Source: Lasiosphaeria ovina
Taxonomy: Eukaryota > Ascomycota > Sordariomycetes > Sordariales > Lasiosphaeriaceae
Assembly (NCBI GenBank): GCA_033439765.1
Contig: JAULSN010000004.1
Coordinates: forward strand, 1,188,001 to 1,252,000
Direction of reading: 5' to 3'
Length of the DNA: 64,000 nt
The notes beneath the pieces were generated by a model. It did no database searches and had not been told where the DNA came from. It saw only the letters and a program-made list of their open reading frames with translations. Positions 22,395-33,881 of this stretch are shown here, in pieces; the stretch's first letter is position 1, and each line of letters starts with the position of its first letter. A program made the translations under genes and the position numbers.

Positions 22395-24604
22395 CGGCTT
22401 GGATTGATGGGCAGATTGTAGCCCGGATGGTCGGTCTCTGGGGAAAGATGTCGAGTCGTGAGAGTTGCAAACTTGCCAACAGTCGTGGTCGACTCGACAA
22501 ATGCGCGCGGGCAGCGAGCGGGAGGGGCGGATACGCGCGGTCCGGGGAACGGCGCCTTGGGAAGGCCCGTCTCTCGTAAGAGGGATGCGATAGGAAGATG
22601 CACGCCAATGCTGCATGCACTGCACCCCCTGGCTGTGGCTGGGCTGATTGGGGGGTTCTCAGCCCGCTTTTCCTGCTTCCTTTCCCGCCTAGGGCCTCTA
22701 CTCCCTTGGGTAGCTCACGAAAGCCGGCGCCAGCTCCGGAGAGTCGTGCACTCGGAGACGGAGTTGTGGAGTGGAAATGCGCGGAACTTGTGTGTTCCGA
22801 ATAGCTGGTCCCGTCAGCCTGGAACGCGATCAATGGGAGCACAAATGTCGTGGATTAGTCGGGGGTGGCGTCGGCGGCGCTGGCTGTCAGCGGCGGCGAC
22901 GAGTGGAAAGGCAGAGCTTCAGGGGAGGGGGGCACAGGTGGTATTTCCCCGCCTGCGACGAACTTGTGTGCCGAGGCGCCGTGACTGCTGTGACCGATTG
23001 AGTGATGAGGCAGATCGGGTCGACTTGTTCAAGAGTCGTTGGGGGCAGGATTGGGGGCTTTTGCAACTGGCAATGGCCTTATATCTCCAGACTCGACTCG
23101 GACCGGGACACTGAAGCTCCCTTGGGCTCACCGACACCGACTCGCAACAAGAAGAAGCACAGGGCACTGGCACGCACGCGGTGGCGGCGCCAGAGGGCAG
23201 ACGACTGCTGCAGCATGTCGGGGTCAGAGCAGCCATCATATGGCATGGCAGGAAAGCCACCCCCCCCCCCCACGCAACACGCACGCACGCGGTGTGCATG
23301 CTGTGTAACACACGCCAAAGCTGTATGTCGTGATCCTGCCGGCTGTCAAGTCCTGGCGAAGGCAGACTCTCCACAGCATGGCCGGCCTGGCACCAGTCTG
23401 GCACTTGGTCGCATTGCCTGCCGAAACTTGACGTCGCATTCACGACGCTCTTGGCCTAGCAGCTTCAACACCCTTGCCCGGACAAGGACGAAGAGACAAC
23501 CCTAAAACCCCTAAAATAGGCCGAAGCGCCTGGAATTAACAGGCCGTGGAGCCCTGGGCCGGCCGCTGATTTGCCAAACCATGAAGACGGGTATAGCCAG
23601 AAGGCACTAAGGCGGCGCCGAGCAGGCCCCGGCCCCCGCCATTGGCCCAGTGCCCTCTCGCTTGCTTGCTGCGAGCTCACCAAGACTGACAGCGACAGAC
23701 AGACAGGAAAGAAGCAGAGCTCGCAGCCTGCTTGCACTTGCACTTGCATTGCCAATGCCATTTGCCGCACAGATGATCCATCCCATCCCCATCATCAGGC
23801 GATGTCGCTAGCAACGACACATCCACAAAAGCAGTAAAGATAGTAGCCTCTAGCCGCCCGGCCACGCCCAGAGCCCAGGCAGCAGCGAATGGCCGCCTCC
23901 AAGCGATATTATAACTTGGCGAGCGTGCGTCGCCAAGCACTTATTAGGCCGTTGTGGCCCCTTTTCCCCTCGCGAGCCTCCGGAGCTGTCCACGACACAC
24001 CCACCACGAACCCACACAAACCCACACATACCCCTGCCTCCTCGCTCACGCTAGTGTGGCAATAAAATCCGAAAGTTGAATCGGTAGCTCCCCCAACCCT
24101 GCCTGCTGACACAATATTGAAGACGCGATGCTATTTAAAGCCGCTTATAATAGGTATTCCAGGTCTAATTAGTAGCCATAATTATCCATATACTGCAAGT
24201 TATTGTTGCCAACGACCAACTTCCATGGAAGGTGCAGTTGGGAGGCGGTGACGTGTCGAGCCAGAGAAGGTAATTTGCGTCGACTTGGCGGGTCAGCAAG
24301 TTACATACAGTACTGAGGCCAATGGCCGGGCAAGCGGGTAATATGCGTATTTGTCAAGACATTGCCGGCCCGCTGCTCCATCACACCACCCTGCTGCTGC
24401 CCTACAGAACCGAGAACCCGTCTCCCCGTGTCCGTTTCCCATCCTGTCACCCACCAGTCCGCTTCGGGCTTGGGATAGCAACTGTCAAGTCTTGGAATCC
24501 AGGAACTCTCGTATCGAATTGTGACGACATCTCTTTGCCCCTGAGTAACGAAACCAAGGTAGCCATGTACTTTTATTGCAAACATGAAAATAATTCCTGT
24601 CTAA
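22395..24604. other. Intergenic, Clr5 promoter side
   Basis: 2.2 kb between the Clr5 start and the end of the SET-domain gene, both on the minus strand. Random frames occur on both strands but none shows a motif or clean codon bias. Part of it must be the Clr5 leader and promoter. Confidence 0.55.
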
Positions 24605-26214
24605 TTAGGCCTCTGCACTGCCCCTCTCCTTTAGGACCTGCTCCAGCAGACGCACATCCTGCCGCAGCCCGGCGCAGAAGCCGCCCTCGGGGTCGGCAAA
24701 CGTCTCGGCGTACCAGAGGGCCGTCTGGCCGTAGCGGAACGCGCTCTCGACGTCGCCGAAGCTGTGATAGATGCGCATGAAGGCGTGGAAATACTCGCCG
24801 ACCTTTGCGTCGAGCCGCTCCGTGCGCACCACGTCGACGAACTCGCGCGTCAGCTCCACCAGCGCCCCATACTCGGTCGCCTCGTCGTACATGGCCTGCA
24901 GGATGTCCACCAGCCGCTCGCGCCGCCGGTCGGATGCCGCGCGCGCCGCCGCCGGGGACGAGCATAGCGTGCACGTGCAGTTGAAGTTCCAGTTGGCGAG
25001 TCCCTGCGCCCGGTACGCCGTGGGCATGCCTAGCGGCAGGTCTGCGTGTGCAGTGTCAGTTGTGGAGATTCAGGAGACCGGAAAGACAGACGGGTCTTAC
25101 AGCTGATGGTGATTTCCTCGCCCGGCATGATGTCTCTTGTGGCCACGGCCGACAGAGCGAGATCGGTCTTTGTGAAGCGGCCGTATGCGCTGAGATGAAC
25201 CATCAGAACATGTAATCACGTGGATACTAATTTAAATAGTTAAAGCCATCGCCATGAGATTAAAGACTCACTTGGGATCACACGCGTGGTTCAATCTCTA
25301 AGCACTGTCAGTCAGTATTGACATCTCATCCCCGACACGGGAGGAAACACACGCACCGCAATCTCGGGGTATAGCCCCTTGGCATCGCGGCCGTTGACCG
25401 TGATGCCAAACGCATTCGTGCGCAGGGCATCCTCAACGACGTGCACGTGGGGGCCCTTGCTGCGCGCTAGCCCCAAGAACCGCTGCCGGTCCGCCAGCTG
25501 GTCGAGCGCGCGCTGGAACAGCCGGCGGCCCTCGGCCGGACCGCCGCCGTCCTCTTCCGGGAAGAAGACGTTGTCGGCCACCACGGCCGGGAAGCTCGTC
25601 ATGATGGTCTCGAACTGTGCGATGCGCCGCGTCGCCACCGCGCCCTTGCCACGCCCTGGGATGCTCACTATGGCATATGGCCGTTTCTGCTTGTCGGTGC
25701 TGCCGCTGCCGGAATGGTCTTCCTCGGGCAGGCGGTCGTGCTGTGCGAGGTGGTGCCGCGCATGCCATGCTGGCTGCGGGTTCTGCACGGCCGCAACCAG
25801 CGAAGCGGCCGTGTCAGGAGTGGCAATGATGCTGATACCGCTGCCGAGATTGAAGCCGGACGCGCTGAAGACGCAGAACTTGTCGTCGGATCCGGAGGCC
25901 TTCGGAACGACGCAGTAAGGGGGGTTCGTCCAAGGGGTGTTTGCATTTGCCCACACTGCGTCGTCCGTCTCGTCGTCGACGGCTACCGGGCAGCTGCCAG
26001 ACAGGGACGTCGGGTGCACGACATCCCTGGGACACTGGGTCTGGAGTGCGAGTGCAGATGCGGGAGGCAGTGACGGCGCGAGCAGGAGCAGCTGCAGGAC
26101 CAGGACCAGGGCAACACCCGGCACGAGATGCCGCGCCGCAGCTCGCCGGCGCACCACCACCGCGGACCCGAGGTGTTGCGGCTGCAACCCTACCGTCGAT
26201 GGCCTAGCCGCCAT
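24605..26214 (-). CDS. SET-domain protein with N-terminal signal/anchor
   Basis: Four exons: 26214-25357, 25297-25272, 25189-25101 and 25041-24605 (469 residues; phases agree). After a basic start comes a strong hydrophobic segment, VALVLVLQLLLLAPSLPPASA (about 34-54), then a Cys-containing region of about 100 residues with WTNPPYCVVP and FCVFSASGFNLGSGISI. The SET domain begins near residue 170: YAIVSIPGRGKGAVATRRI, then RLNHACDPNAYGRF, assembled from the 26-nt exon and the next one and containing the NHxCxPN motif. EEITISYLPLG supplies the catalytic-site Tyr, and the post-SET CTCTLC follows. A helical tail with FGDVESAFRYGQTALWY ends it. SET proteins methylate lysine using S-adenosylmethionine. 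The layout resembles the SET5/SMYD-type proteins of filamentous fungi, but the N-terminus predicts the secretory pathway. Target unknown. Confidence 0.85.
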
Positions 26215-27517
26215 GGTGGCCCGATTCAGGCTGCGCGTCGATACTCGGAGGAGGGGCTGATCAATGGCGGCGATCTGCGACCTGGTGAAGAATCGCGTCG
26301 CTCAAGTTCACTGTTCAACACATCTACGCGCCCCCGTACAGTGATGCTGCCGTTTTCCCCATGGCTGCAGTCTGCCTGATGTGTAGCTCCGCAAATCAGA
26401 GAGGACAGCGGTGCGCATCTGCCAGGCCCAGAGTCCACGAGGCGTGTTTTGCCGGCGCTCGATGCTTATAGCCGGCCGTGGACAGATGGCCCAAACACCC
26501 GCCTTCGGCAATAAGCCCTCTGTTCATGCATTCTATTCTATTCTATCCATGCATCCAGAAGCCTGGGCAATCACTGCTGTTCTTGGGCTGTCTGCCATGA
26601 AGCGCGTCGATCACCAACCAGTCAGCTGATGCACGCTCCTGTCATGTCGTTGCAACTGCCGGGCTGGCCGAATGGGCATACTTAAAGGGGGTGGGAACAT
26701 CACCAACGACAGCGACAGGTCTCGTCGTCACTCACCATCTTCATAACAGAGTCATGGGCGCCACAACTGGATGCCTAGCGCTGTAGGGAACTTTGGCCGA
26801 TGCAACCACGATAATTAGGCCGCGGGCTTGCATCCATCTCTTGAGCTGTTGGGCGTATTCCGCACGTCTTTGTGCCGTTTTTGAACGGTAGGGTGGCATT
26901 TCCAACGACACTGCATGCTGGCGAGCCACGCACCAATGAGATCATCTGCTCTGGGGTGTTCTTCGCATTTCGCAATGCCGGCATATCCAAAACCGCACCG
27001 CAAAATGAGTGCCAAGTCGTCGCGCTGTGGCTTGATGACACAAGCAAAATCGAGGTTCGATCTACAGGTGGCTATTGACCAATGCCAATTTGCCTTTCTA
27101 TTCGTGTGCCAGCAAGTCCCGAATGTTCAGAGACTGTGTGCCTCGAGTCTCGGAAGGGCACTTGATCCGAGGCGGGTCTCGACGATCCCATTGGCTGGCA
27201 GTCGGAGAGCCGGGCCGTCTCTGGTGCTGCTTTTCGTTGTCCTACCCCGTGACACAGCGCCTCTTTCCAAATCGAGGTCTCTTCAAAATCTCGAGCTAGG
27301 TATCTATCTACCTTGCCCTCCACGAGCCAGGCCGGGGTAATTGCTCGGGATGCCTCGTTGCAATAATCCCTCTTCCCCGCACGCACGCAGATCCCAGATT
27401 CAGATCGGCGGGAATATGAAGCGTTTCTTTCAGCATCTGGAGACCACTTCCACATACTCGGATTAATATCCCTCGCACCCTTTGCTGCTGAGAAAGGTAG
27501 CACTGCACACGACGTCC
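26215..27517. promoter_or_regulatory. Divergent intergenic region, SET gene / P450
   Basis: 1.3 kb between divergent starts (SET gene leftward, P450 rightward), so both promoters are here. I see no convincing TATA box near either ATG. The overlapping frames at 26741-27539 have no motif. Confidence 0.5.
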
Positions 27518-29104
27518 ATGGCAGGAAGCCTGATTTCATCGCTCACCGTGCTGGGGCCGGCCGCGCTGCTCGTCGCATACCTTGTTTACCGCCTCTCAGG
27601 GGTCGAGAAGAAGGCACCTCTCCCCGACCTCCCCATCCTGGGAGCCCGGAAAGGTGAATGGTTCCCTAAATTCCGAGCCGGATGGAGGAACGCGCTCCAC
27701 TTTAAGCAGGCACTCGTGGAGGCGGACCAGGAGTACAGGGACCAGGCCGCGATCCTGCCGATGGCCGGGGCGCCCGACATAGTCTTACTGCCGCGATCTG
27801 AGATACAATTCGTCACGGACCAGCCCGACACGGTGCTAAACATGCACGTCAAGGCCATGGAGACGCTGCAGATCGACTACACGTGCCCCGAGCCGTCGCT
27901 CGCGCACAACCCCATCCACCACAAGCTCATCGTCACCACGCTGACCAACCAGACGGGCAACCTGGTGCCCGACGTGGCCGACGAGACGGAGCGCGCCTTT
28001 GCGCGGCACTGGGGCACCGACACGGCCGCCTTCCGCGAATTGTGCGTCTACGACACGATGCGCCACATCATCGGCAACGTCACCAACCGCGTCTTTGTCG
28101 GCGCCCCGCTCTGCCGCGACGCCGAGTTGGTCAACGAGAGCATGGCCTTTACCCAGGCCCTGGCGCTGTCGTCCCATCTGCTGCGCTTTGTCTGGGAGCC
28201 TCTGCGCCCGCTGGCGGCGCTGGTGCTGACGCTGCCAAACCGCATCCACGCGCGGCGGCACGGGCGCATCCTGCTGCCCGAGATCCGCCGGCGGCTGGCC
28301 GAGGACGACGCCCGCCAGCGCGACCCCGAGGCGGCCAAGCTCGGCGAGAGTGCAATACCCGCCGAGACCAACGACTTTCTGCAGTGGAGCCTCCGCCAGG
28401 GCAAGGCCACGGGCGACCCCTTTATGTGGAAGCCGACGACGCTGGCGCTCCGCGTGCTGCTCCTCAGCTTCGCCTCGCTGCACACGACGTCCTTCGCCAT
28501 CACCAACGTGCTGCTCGACCTGGTGTCGTCTAAGCCCGAGTACATCGCCGAGCTGCGGGCCGAGGTCGAGCGCGTGCTGGCGGAGCACGGCGGGCGGTGG
28601 GACAAGCGGGCGCTGGCCAAGATGGAGAAGCTCGACAGCGTGTTGCGCGAGTCGGCGCGGGTCAACTCGGCGGTGACGATTGGGCTGTCGCGGCGCGTGG
28701 TGGCGGCGGGCGGGCTGACGACGCCGTCGGGCGTGCACCTGCCGCGCGGCGCCGAGGTGTGCGTGCCCAGCTACGCCGTGCTGCAGGACGACGCCGTGTA
28801 CGCCGACGCCGGTTCGTTTCAGCCGTTCCGCTTCGCCGAGCAGCGCGCCGACGAGAGCGTGGCCTACCTCAAGCGCGCCGCCAAGGCCTTTGCCACCACC
28901 GGCACCGACTACCTGGCCTTTGGCCACGGCCGCAACGCCTGCCCCGGGCGCTTTTTTGCTGCTAGCGAGCTCAAGATCATGCTCGCACACGTCCTGCTCA
29001 ACTACGACCTCGAGATGCAGCCCGCCCGCCCGCATAACAGGTGGGTCGGCATCGCATGCCTGCCACCCATGGAGGCCACCATCCGCGTAAAAAGGCGGGC
29101 GTGA
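27518..29104 (+). CDS. Cytochrome P450 monooxygenase, intronless
   Basis: 528 residues in one exon, starting at ATG 27518, which begins the membrane anchor (LTVLGPAALLVAYLVYRLSG); an upstream in-frame extension of 12 codons is less likely. A Pro-rich hinge (APLPDLPILGA) follows. The I-helix region reads LLLSFASLHTTSFAITN, with SFA..HTTS in place of the usual AGxDTT, a form frequent in fungal CYP68/CYP503-like enzymes. The K-helix ExxR is ESAR (LDSVLRESARVNS, near residue 377). The heme-binding loop is FGHGRNACPGRFFA with Cys at about residue 474. It should be an ER-bound, NADPH-P450-reductase-dependent oxygenase. The family resemblance (ent-kaurene oxidase-like) does not fix the substrate, and no cyclase or synthase is nearby. 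Absence of introns is unusual for a fungal P450. Confidence 0.92.
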   Translation: MAGSLISSLTVLGPAALLVAYLVYRLSGVEKKAPLPDLPILGARKGEWFPKFRAGWRNALHFKQALVEADQEYRDQAAILPMAGAPDIVLLPRSEIQFVTDQPDTVLNMHVKAMETLQIDYTCPEPSLAHNPIHHKLIVTTLTNQTGNLVPDVADETERAFARHWGTDTAAFRELCVYDTMRHIIGNVTNRVFVGAPLCRDAELVNESMAFTQALALSSHLLRFVWEPLRPLAALVLTLPNRIHARRHGRILLPEIRRRLAEDDARQRDPEAAKLGESAIPAETNDFLQWSLRQGKATGDPFMWKPTTLALRVLLLSFASLHTTSFAITNVLLDLVSSKPEYIAELRAEVERVLAEHGGRWDKRALAKMEKLDSVLRESARVNSAVTIGLSRRVVAAGGLTTPSGVHLPRGAEVCVPSYAVLQDDAVYADAGSFQPFRFAEQRADESVAYLKRAAKAFATTGTDYLAFGHGRNACPGRFFAASELKIMLAHVLLNYDLEMQPARPHNRWVGIACLPPMEATIRVKRRA

Positions 29105-29570
29105 TGGGGATGGTAGCGTGGGGGATATTGCTGTCGAATCATAATCCAATCATACCAGCGTTATCAGAACATAAGGCCCCTAAACTTGAAAAGACTGAAT
29201 TCAGAGGTAAAGACTGGACTGAAGTAAACGCCTAGACTAGACATGAGGCACATGTGGCACAACTGCAACTCCTTTCTGTAAAGACAGTACCGCCGAACCC
29301 AAACACTCGTAATACGCCGCTTTGGCTTGAATCCAAGCGCACCAATCAATCTCAACCGCAACAAACTGGATTAAGTACAGGGAAGATATCAACTGCTATT
29401 GTCAACATGACTGAGCCCCCGAAACTTGCCTCGTCTGACACTTACAGCATTCTCCTCTCTGTCTTTGGCTGCAAGAGAGACGAGCTGGGGAGAAACGTCA
29501 CCGCGATGCAACCCATGCGATGACAACCTGGGGCAGAGTAATTAGTGTACTTTGGAGACAGACTACCTAG
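29105..29570. other. Convergent intergenic region
   Basis: Lies between the 3' ends of the P450 and the following minus-strand gene. One 89-codon frame (29254-29523) has no recognisable content. Confidence 0.6.
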
Positions 29571-30492
29571 CTAGGCATGGAACGGGACCGGTATGGCGAC
29601 AGGCGCCTTGGTGACGGCGGGCGGGCGCCTGGCGACGAGAGTGGCGTTGGAAAAAGTGCCGTTGACAAACGTTGCGTTGGGCAGGGCCCGCACGTACAGG
29701 ATCTTGGGCTGCGTGGTGTTGCTGACAGTGTCCGTGTCGTTCTTGGGAAGGGCCGCTCTGGGTACCAGGCCCCGCGCCTTGTACCACAGCCGCGGGAGGA
29801 TGCCGGTGGCGTTCCAGGCCGAGGTGGTGCCGTTGACGCTGTCGACGGCCCGCGCGAGGACGCCCCCGGTACTGTTGCGTGCTAGGATAGTGATGTTGGC
29901 GTTCTCCACGGCGCGCAGGGCCCGCGCCGACAGCGGAGAGTTGCACCTGGCTGCAACGGCCATGAGAGGCGGCGGCGCCTCGTCCACCGGCGTCGGTTTG
30001 GCTGTGAGCTGGGAGACGGACGGGCCCGCGCAGCTCGCTGGCTTGGACACTCCGGCCGCCACGTGGCACCGCGGCAGCTCCGCCATGATATCTGCACGTC
30101 AGCTTGTTAGCACTCCTCTTTCGAGTGGCCAGGCTGCTGCTGAACTCACCCGTCACCGAGCGCGGCTCGCAGAACGAGCGGCAACCCTGCAGCGTGGCGT
30201 CGTTGGCGCGGACAAAGGTGCCGTCGTAGAGCTTGAGCCAGAGACTGTGGCGAGTGTCAGTTTGGTTCTGGGTGGTGATTATGGTGGAAAATGCCACTCA
30301 CTCGTCGGCTGTGCTGCAGTCGGCGACGCAGGCGGCGCGGAGGACCTGGCCAGCGGTGGCCGTGTCGTAGGCCGGGCAGGCGTCGAACTCGCACAGCCGC
30401 TTGGACAACGTGGGCGGCACGACGGTGCAGCTGAGCGAGGCGGAAGCCTGTCCCGCGAGCAGCGAGACGCAACCAACCGAGAGGATCTTCAT
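29571..30492 (-). CDS. Secreted Cys-rich protein of unknown family, three exons
   Basis: Exons on the minus strand run about 30492-30302, 30246-30152 and 30091-29571, giving about 268 residues. The N-terminus is a signal peptide (MKILSVGCVSLLAGQASA). The first part is Cys-rich (SLSCTVVPP, LCEFDACPAYD, RAACVADC), continued in exon 2 by GCRSFCEPRS and in exon 3 by LPRCHVAAG. The C-terminal 120 residues lack Cys, are Thr/Pro/Ala-rich and contain several N-glycosylation sequons (NIT, NST, NGT, NAT, NDT, NTT). An extracellular or cell-wall location is likely. I do not recognise the family. The exon 2 boundaries could be off by a couple of bases. Confidence 0.65.
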
Positions 30493-30599
30493 GTTTGCTT
30501 GCTCCTTGTGGGTCGGTCCTGTGTCGATCCTTCTGCGCTGCGAACCCGGTAGCACGAGTTGTTGCTCTGTGCGCGTGTCCAATCGACGGCCAGCTCCAG

Positions 30600-30606
30600 T
30601 TTTATA
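30600..30606 (-). promoter_or_regulatory. TATA box candidate
   Basis: TATAAAA on the minus strand about 110 nt upstream of ATG 30492. Confidence 0.5.
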
Positions 30607-30632
30607 CACCCAGGTTTTCCCTGTGCTCCCCG

Positions 30633-30662
30633 CCCTGCCCTGCCCTGCCCTGCCCTGCCCTG
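30633..30662 (+). repeat. CCCTG pentanucleotide tract, six copies
   Basis: Perfect tandem run just upstream of the secreted-protein gene; a shorter tract of the same unit is at 47453-47472. Confidence 0.9.
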
Positions 30663-32735
30663 CTATTTGTACTTGGCCGCCGCCTCCCTGACTCTTTCTT
30701 CTGTATTATTCCCCCTCTTTCCCGTTTCGACTCTGCTCTTGTCTTCATTGCTTATCTGCCCGTGCCAGGGAGGCTGTCGACCAAGGCGGCAGGCAGTTAT
30801 TAGACCCTTATTGGAGCCTCCGCAAAGCTGCAGGTCCCAGCACGGTCCAGGAGATCAGGCCGATATGCTCCGCGGCTACTGGTTGGTGGACTGTGTTGGG
30901 GGCGCGGGTAAAATCCCACCTCGAATCTCGATAGACGAGAACACGCGATTGCACTTCTCCGATGCACACTTCCCGATGCTCGTCGCTGTGTGCGTCGCCC
31001 TGAGCTGGAGCTGAAACTCGGCAAGGTCGGCAATGCCGGCAGTGGTATATTGCCTTGGCGCCCTGTTTCCCCTGGATCGCCAAGCTTGTTAAATCCTCGG
31101 CCCAGGAAAATGACGTACAGACGTCGGTCGGCACATGCACTTTCCGGGCAAATTGATTGTCTAGTCAATTTCAGAGCGCGGCCTGCACGATAAGGCACGG
31201 CGGAGCTAGCTGTGGAGGCGGGCCACATCGGATGTCACGGCTCTGGGCTAACATCGTGACAGCTTGCCTGGAATGTCGGACGAAGAGCTGGCTTGTATTT
31301 TCCTTTTGAGATCCCAGCCAAGTGGCTTCTCGGTTGAGGGCATGGAGCAGCCCCCGGTCTCGGAACTTGAGATTGGGAGAGTGTTCGCATTGGCCTGTTG
31401 AGATGTTGAGACTGATGGGAGTGACGGGACAGATTCTCCTGCTCTGATATAGGCATCAGATGACTAGCCATGGCGCGCTGCTATGGTGCCAAGAGTCTAC
31501 AAGTCTGCAGAAGCATAGCCGTCGGCGACGTGGTCGGCATCTGGGTAATTTCCCAGCTTGTTTGCAGCCTTCTCGGCGCCGAGCCTTTCGGGACATTTGT
31601 CCAGCCACATGTCCGGCCTCATAGCAGCCTGACCCTCTCGTGTACTTACTCATCCAGGCCTTGTGCCCGTGTAGACCAGGTGGCACGGAGCGCGTCTTCT
31701 CCTTTGCAATTCCTTCCCGGTGCAGGAGCTGTGCCGCTCAACCCCTCACTCACGGAGTCATTGCGGGATCCTTCCTCCAAGGCTCTGAGGCCATTCTGGG
31801 ACTGTTATTTGTTCGGAGAATGTTCCTTGTCGTGCGCGTAGCTTTAGTTTAAGCCCTTATAGTACTTTCAGGTGCGCAATGTAGTTCACGTTTACTGGAA
31901 TCAGGTTTAATCAGATCTAACAGGACGTGAGGTGGGCGGCTTTTTGCTTCACCTCCTTTCCCACCTTCGCCCTTTATCTGCCAAGACCAGATCATTTGAT
32001 TTTTAATCTTCATTATGAGTCAATTGAACGTCCACGAAGGCCGAATTTATCCAAGAGTCCTGGAAAGAACGTGGGCCATCGATTTGGTTTAGTCCTGTTC
32101 GACCCGCACCAAGCAAAAGAGTGCCAGGCAGGTCCTGAGTTGCCGCCATAAAGACAAAAATGGTGCAATTTTCAATCGCGTTTCGTCTGGCTCAGACTAC
32201 CCGCCCCGAACCCGACGTGATTTTTGCTCAGGCCCAGCACCAGCGGGAATACCAAACCCGTCGAGGCGGATTCCGTCCGAAGCCGGACCAGACTCGACCT
32301 CGTCTTGGTCTGGGTGGTGTTGGTGGTGGTGGCAAGCAGCGCGGAGGATGCAAGCCACAGGCAACATGGGGCCGGGGGTCCGGGGGTGGTCGGTTGGTTC
32401 AGGTTGCAATATTCCTTCGACTGCATGGCTCGGCCATGGGCTCGCCTGCAAGGCGCTGCATCAGAGCGCGCTGGGACGGCTCTCGTTGGTCGCTGCGACG
32501 ACGGCACCCGGCTCCCGTGGAACGCGTATGCGGATGAGCTGGTTGCAGTCACTGCTTAAAAAAGTCTAGAAGCCGATCTAGCTGTTCTGTGCAGGACGCA
32601 ATTGTTCTGTGCAGATCCAGAATGCAGCTAGGAGCGCTTTTGGGATGGCTTCTGGCGGCTTCGGACGACGGGCCCAACTGAGTCTCCCAGCCTCCCGTCG
32701 TCACATCCGTTCGTCAGTTGCGCGGGATCTGGGGT

Positions 32736-32741
32736 TATAAA
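32736..32741 (+). promoter_or_regulatory. TATA box candidate
   Basis: TATAAA 85-90 nt upstream of the ATG at 32826. Confidence 0.5.
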
Positions 32742-32825
32742 GACGGCAGCCCTCTTGGTCAGGCTCTGTCTCCCTGAGTCGCTCTCGACATGTTCGCCTC
32801 TAGCACACACCGAGACAACAATAAG

Positions 32826-33477
32826 ATGAAGACTGCATTTTCTACTATTTTCTGGGCCGCGTTGGTGCTCGCAGGCCTGGCCAGCGCCACGGCTATTAGC
32901 CCGAAACTCCCAAAGGCGCCAGGCCTGACCTACCTGTACACTGTCAACATCACGGGCGGCGACCTGTACGAGGTCGGTGCTGGCCCACGCGGCACTCGCA
33001 TCGTGGTGCCTATCCTGAGCGGCAGCTTCTCGGGCCCCAGGTTCAAAGGTGCGTGGCTGGCTGTCTACCTGTCACAATGAAACACTGCCATCTTAACACG
33101 CGAGTTAATGTACAGGCACTGTGCTACCCCTGGGGGGCGACTGGGAGCTGGTGGACGCCAACCACCCCAATAATGGCACCGTGACGATTGACGTGCGGCA
33201 GACGTTCAAGACGGACGACGGCGCCCTGATCCAGGTCTTCGAGTCGGGCGCAACGCAGACCGACGGCACCGCCCACGTTCGTCTGACCTACGAGACGGGC
33301 AGCCAAAAGTACTACTGGATCAATTCGATTGTGGCCATTGGCATCATCCGCCCCCTACCGGCCGGCAGCCTGCAAATCCAGGCCTGGCAGGTGAGCACTG
33401 TGTTTCTTCTGGACCCGTTGCAGTCCACAGTCAATGCTAACCAGTGCCAATTCCATTAGATGACGACTCCGACGTGA
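32826..33477 (+). CDS. Secreted DUF3237-like protein, three exons
   Basis: Exons 32826-33048, 33116-33390 and 33460-33477 give 171 residues. The last exon is only 18 nt (MTTPT and stop); its acceptor CCATTAG follows a good branch site GCTAAC. The signal peptide is MKTAFSTIFWAALVLAGLASATA. The mature part matches the DUF3237 fold: LTYLYTVNITGGDLYEVGAGPRG at the start, then GDWELVDANHPNNGTVTIDVR, DDGALIQVFESG and the conserved end YYWINSIVAIGIIRPL. DUF3237 proteins form a small beta-barrel; the secreted fungal members have no established activity. Sequons NIT and NGT are present. Confidence 0.82.
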
Positions 33478-33810
33478 ATGGTTGCGTTTGATAGGCATCC
33501 CTATATGTTCCTTTGTGTGGCTCTGACTATAAGAGGAGTTGATTGAGGCGGCATAGACATGTGACTCTACTTGATTGAACGCGTCTCGAAAGTGGGATAG
33601 CTGAACGAAGAGCGGAGCGGTCTTTGATTTAGAAACAGCATGCGTACCGTATGTAGCAAATTCATTGCAGCTTCCTGAGATGTTCACAGATCCTAGGGAT
33701 GCTACGAGTTTGAAACAAGAAGACCTCCCAAAACCTAAGAAAAAGAAGAAAAAGGAAAGAAAAAGAAAGTCAAATAAGAATCAACTGAACTGTTGTCTTC
33801 CAGTGTCATC
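33478..33810. other. Intergenic, DUF3237 gene to tRNA-Glu
   Basis: No gene seen. The 33720-33780 part is A-rich on the plus strand. Confidence 0.6.
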
Positions 33811-33881
33811 TTCGAATACGGGGAATCGAACCCCGGGCTGCTGAGTGAGAGTCAACGATGTTACCGCTACACCATACCCGA
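33811..33881 (-). tRNA. tRNA-Glu (anticodon CTC)
   Basis: On the minus strand TCGGGTA pairs with TATTCGA as the acceptor stem, with discriminator A. The D-arm is GGTGTAGCGGTAACA, the anticodon stem GTTGA/TCAGC with loop CTCTCAC (anticodon CTC, codon GAG), and the T-arm CGGGG-TTCGATT-CCCCG. All stems pair and there is no intron. Confidence 0.92.

Larger units (their letters stand above)
30493..32825. other. 2.3-kb intergenic region with divergent promoters
   Basis: Bounded by divergent starts at 30492 (-) and 32826 (+). Frames of 70-150 codons occur on both strands but overlap, start in repeats or lack motifs. It contains the CCCTG tract at 30633-30662. Confidence 0.55.

Noticed and set aside
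27836..29149. 437-codon minus-strand frame
   Set aside because: Exact antisense of the P450, whose motifs are complete on the plus strand.
27518..30492. A secondary-metabolite cluster around the P450
   Set aside because: No polyketide synthase, NRPS, terpene cyclase or prenyltransferase is present within the window; neighbours are a SET protein and a secreted protein.
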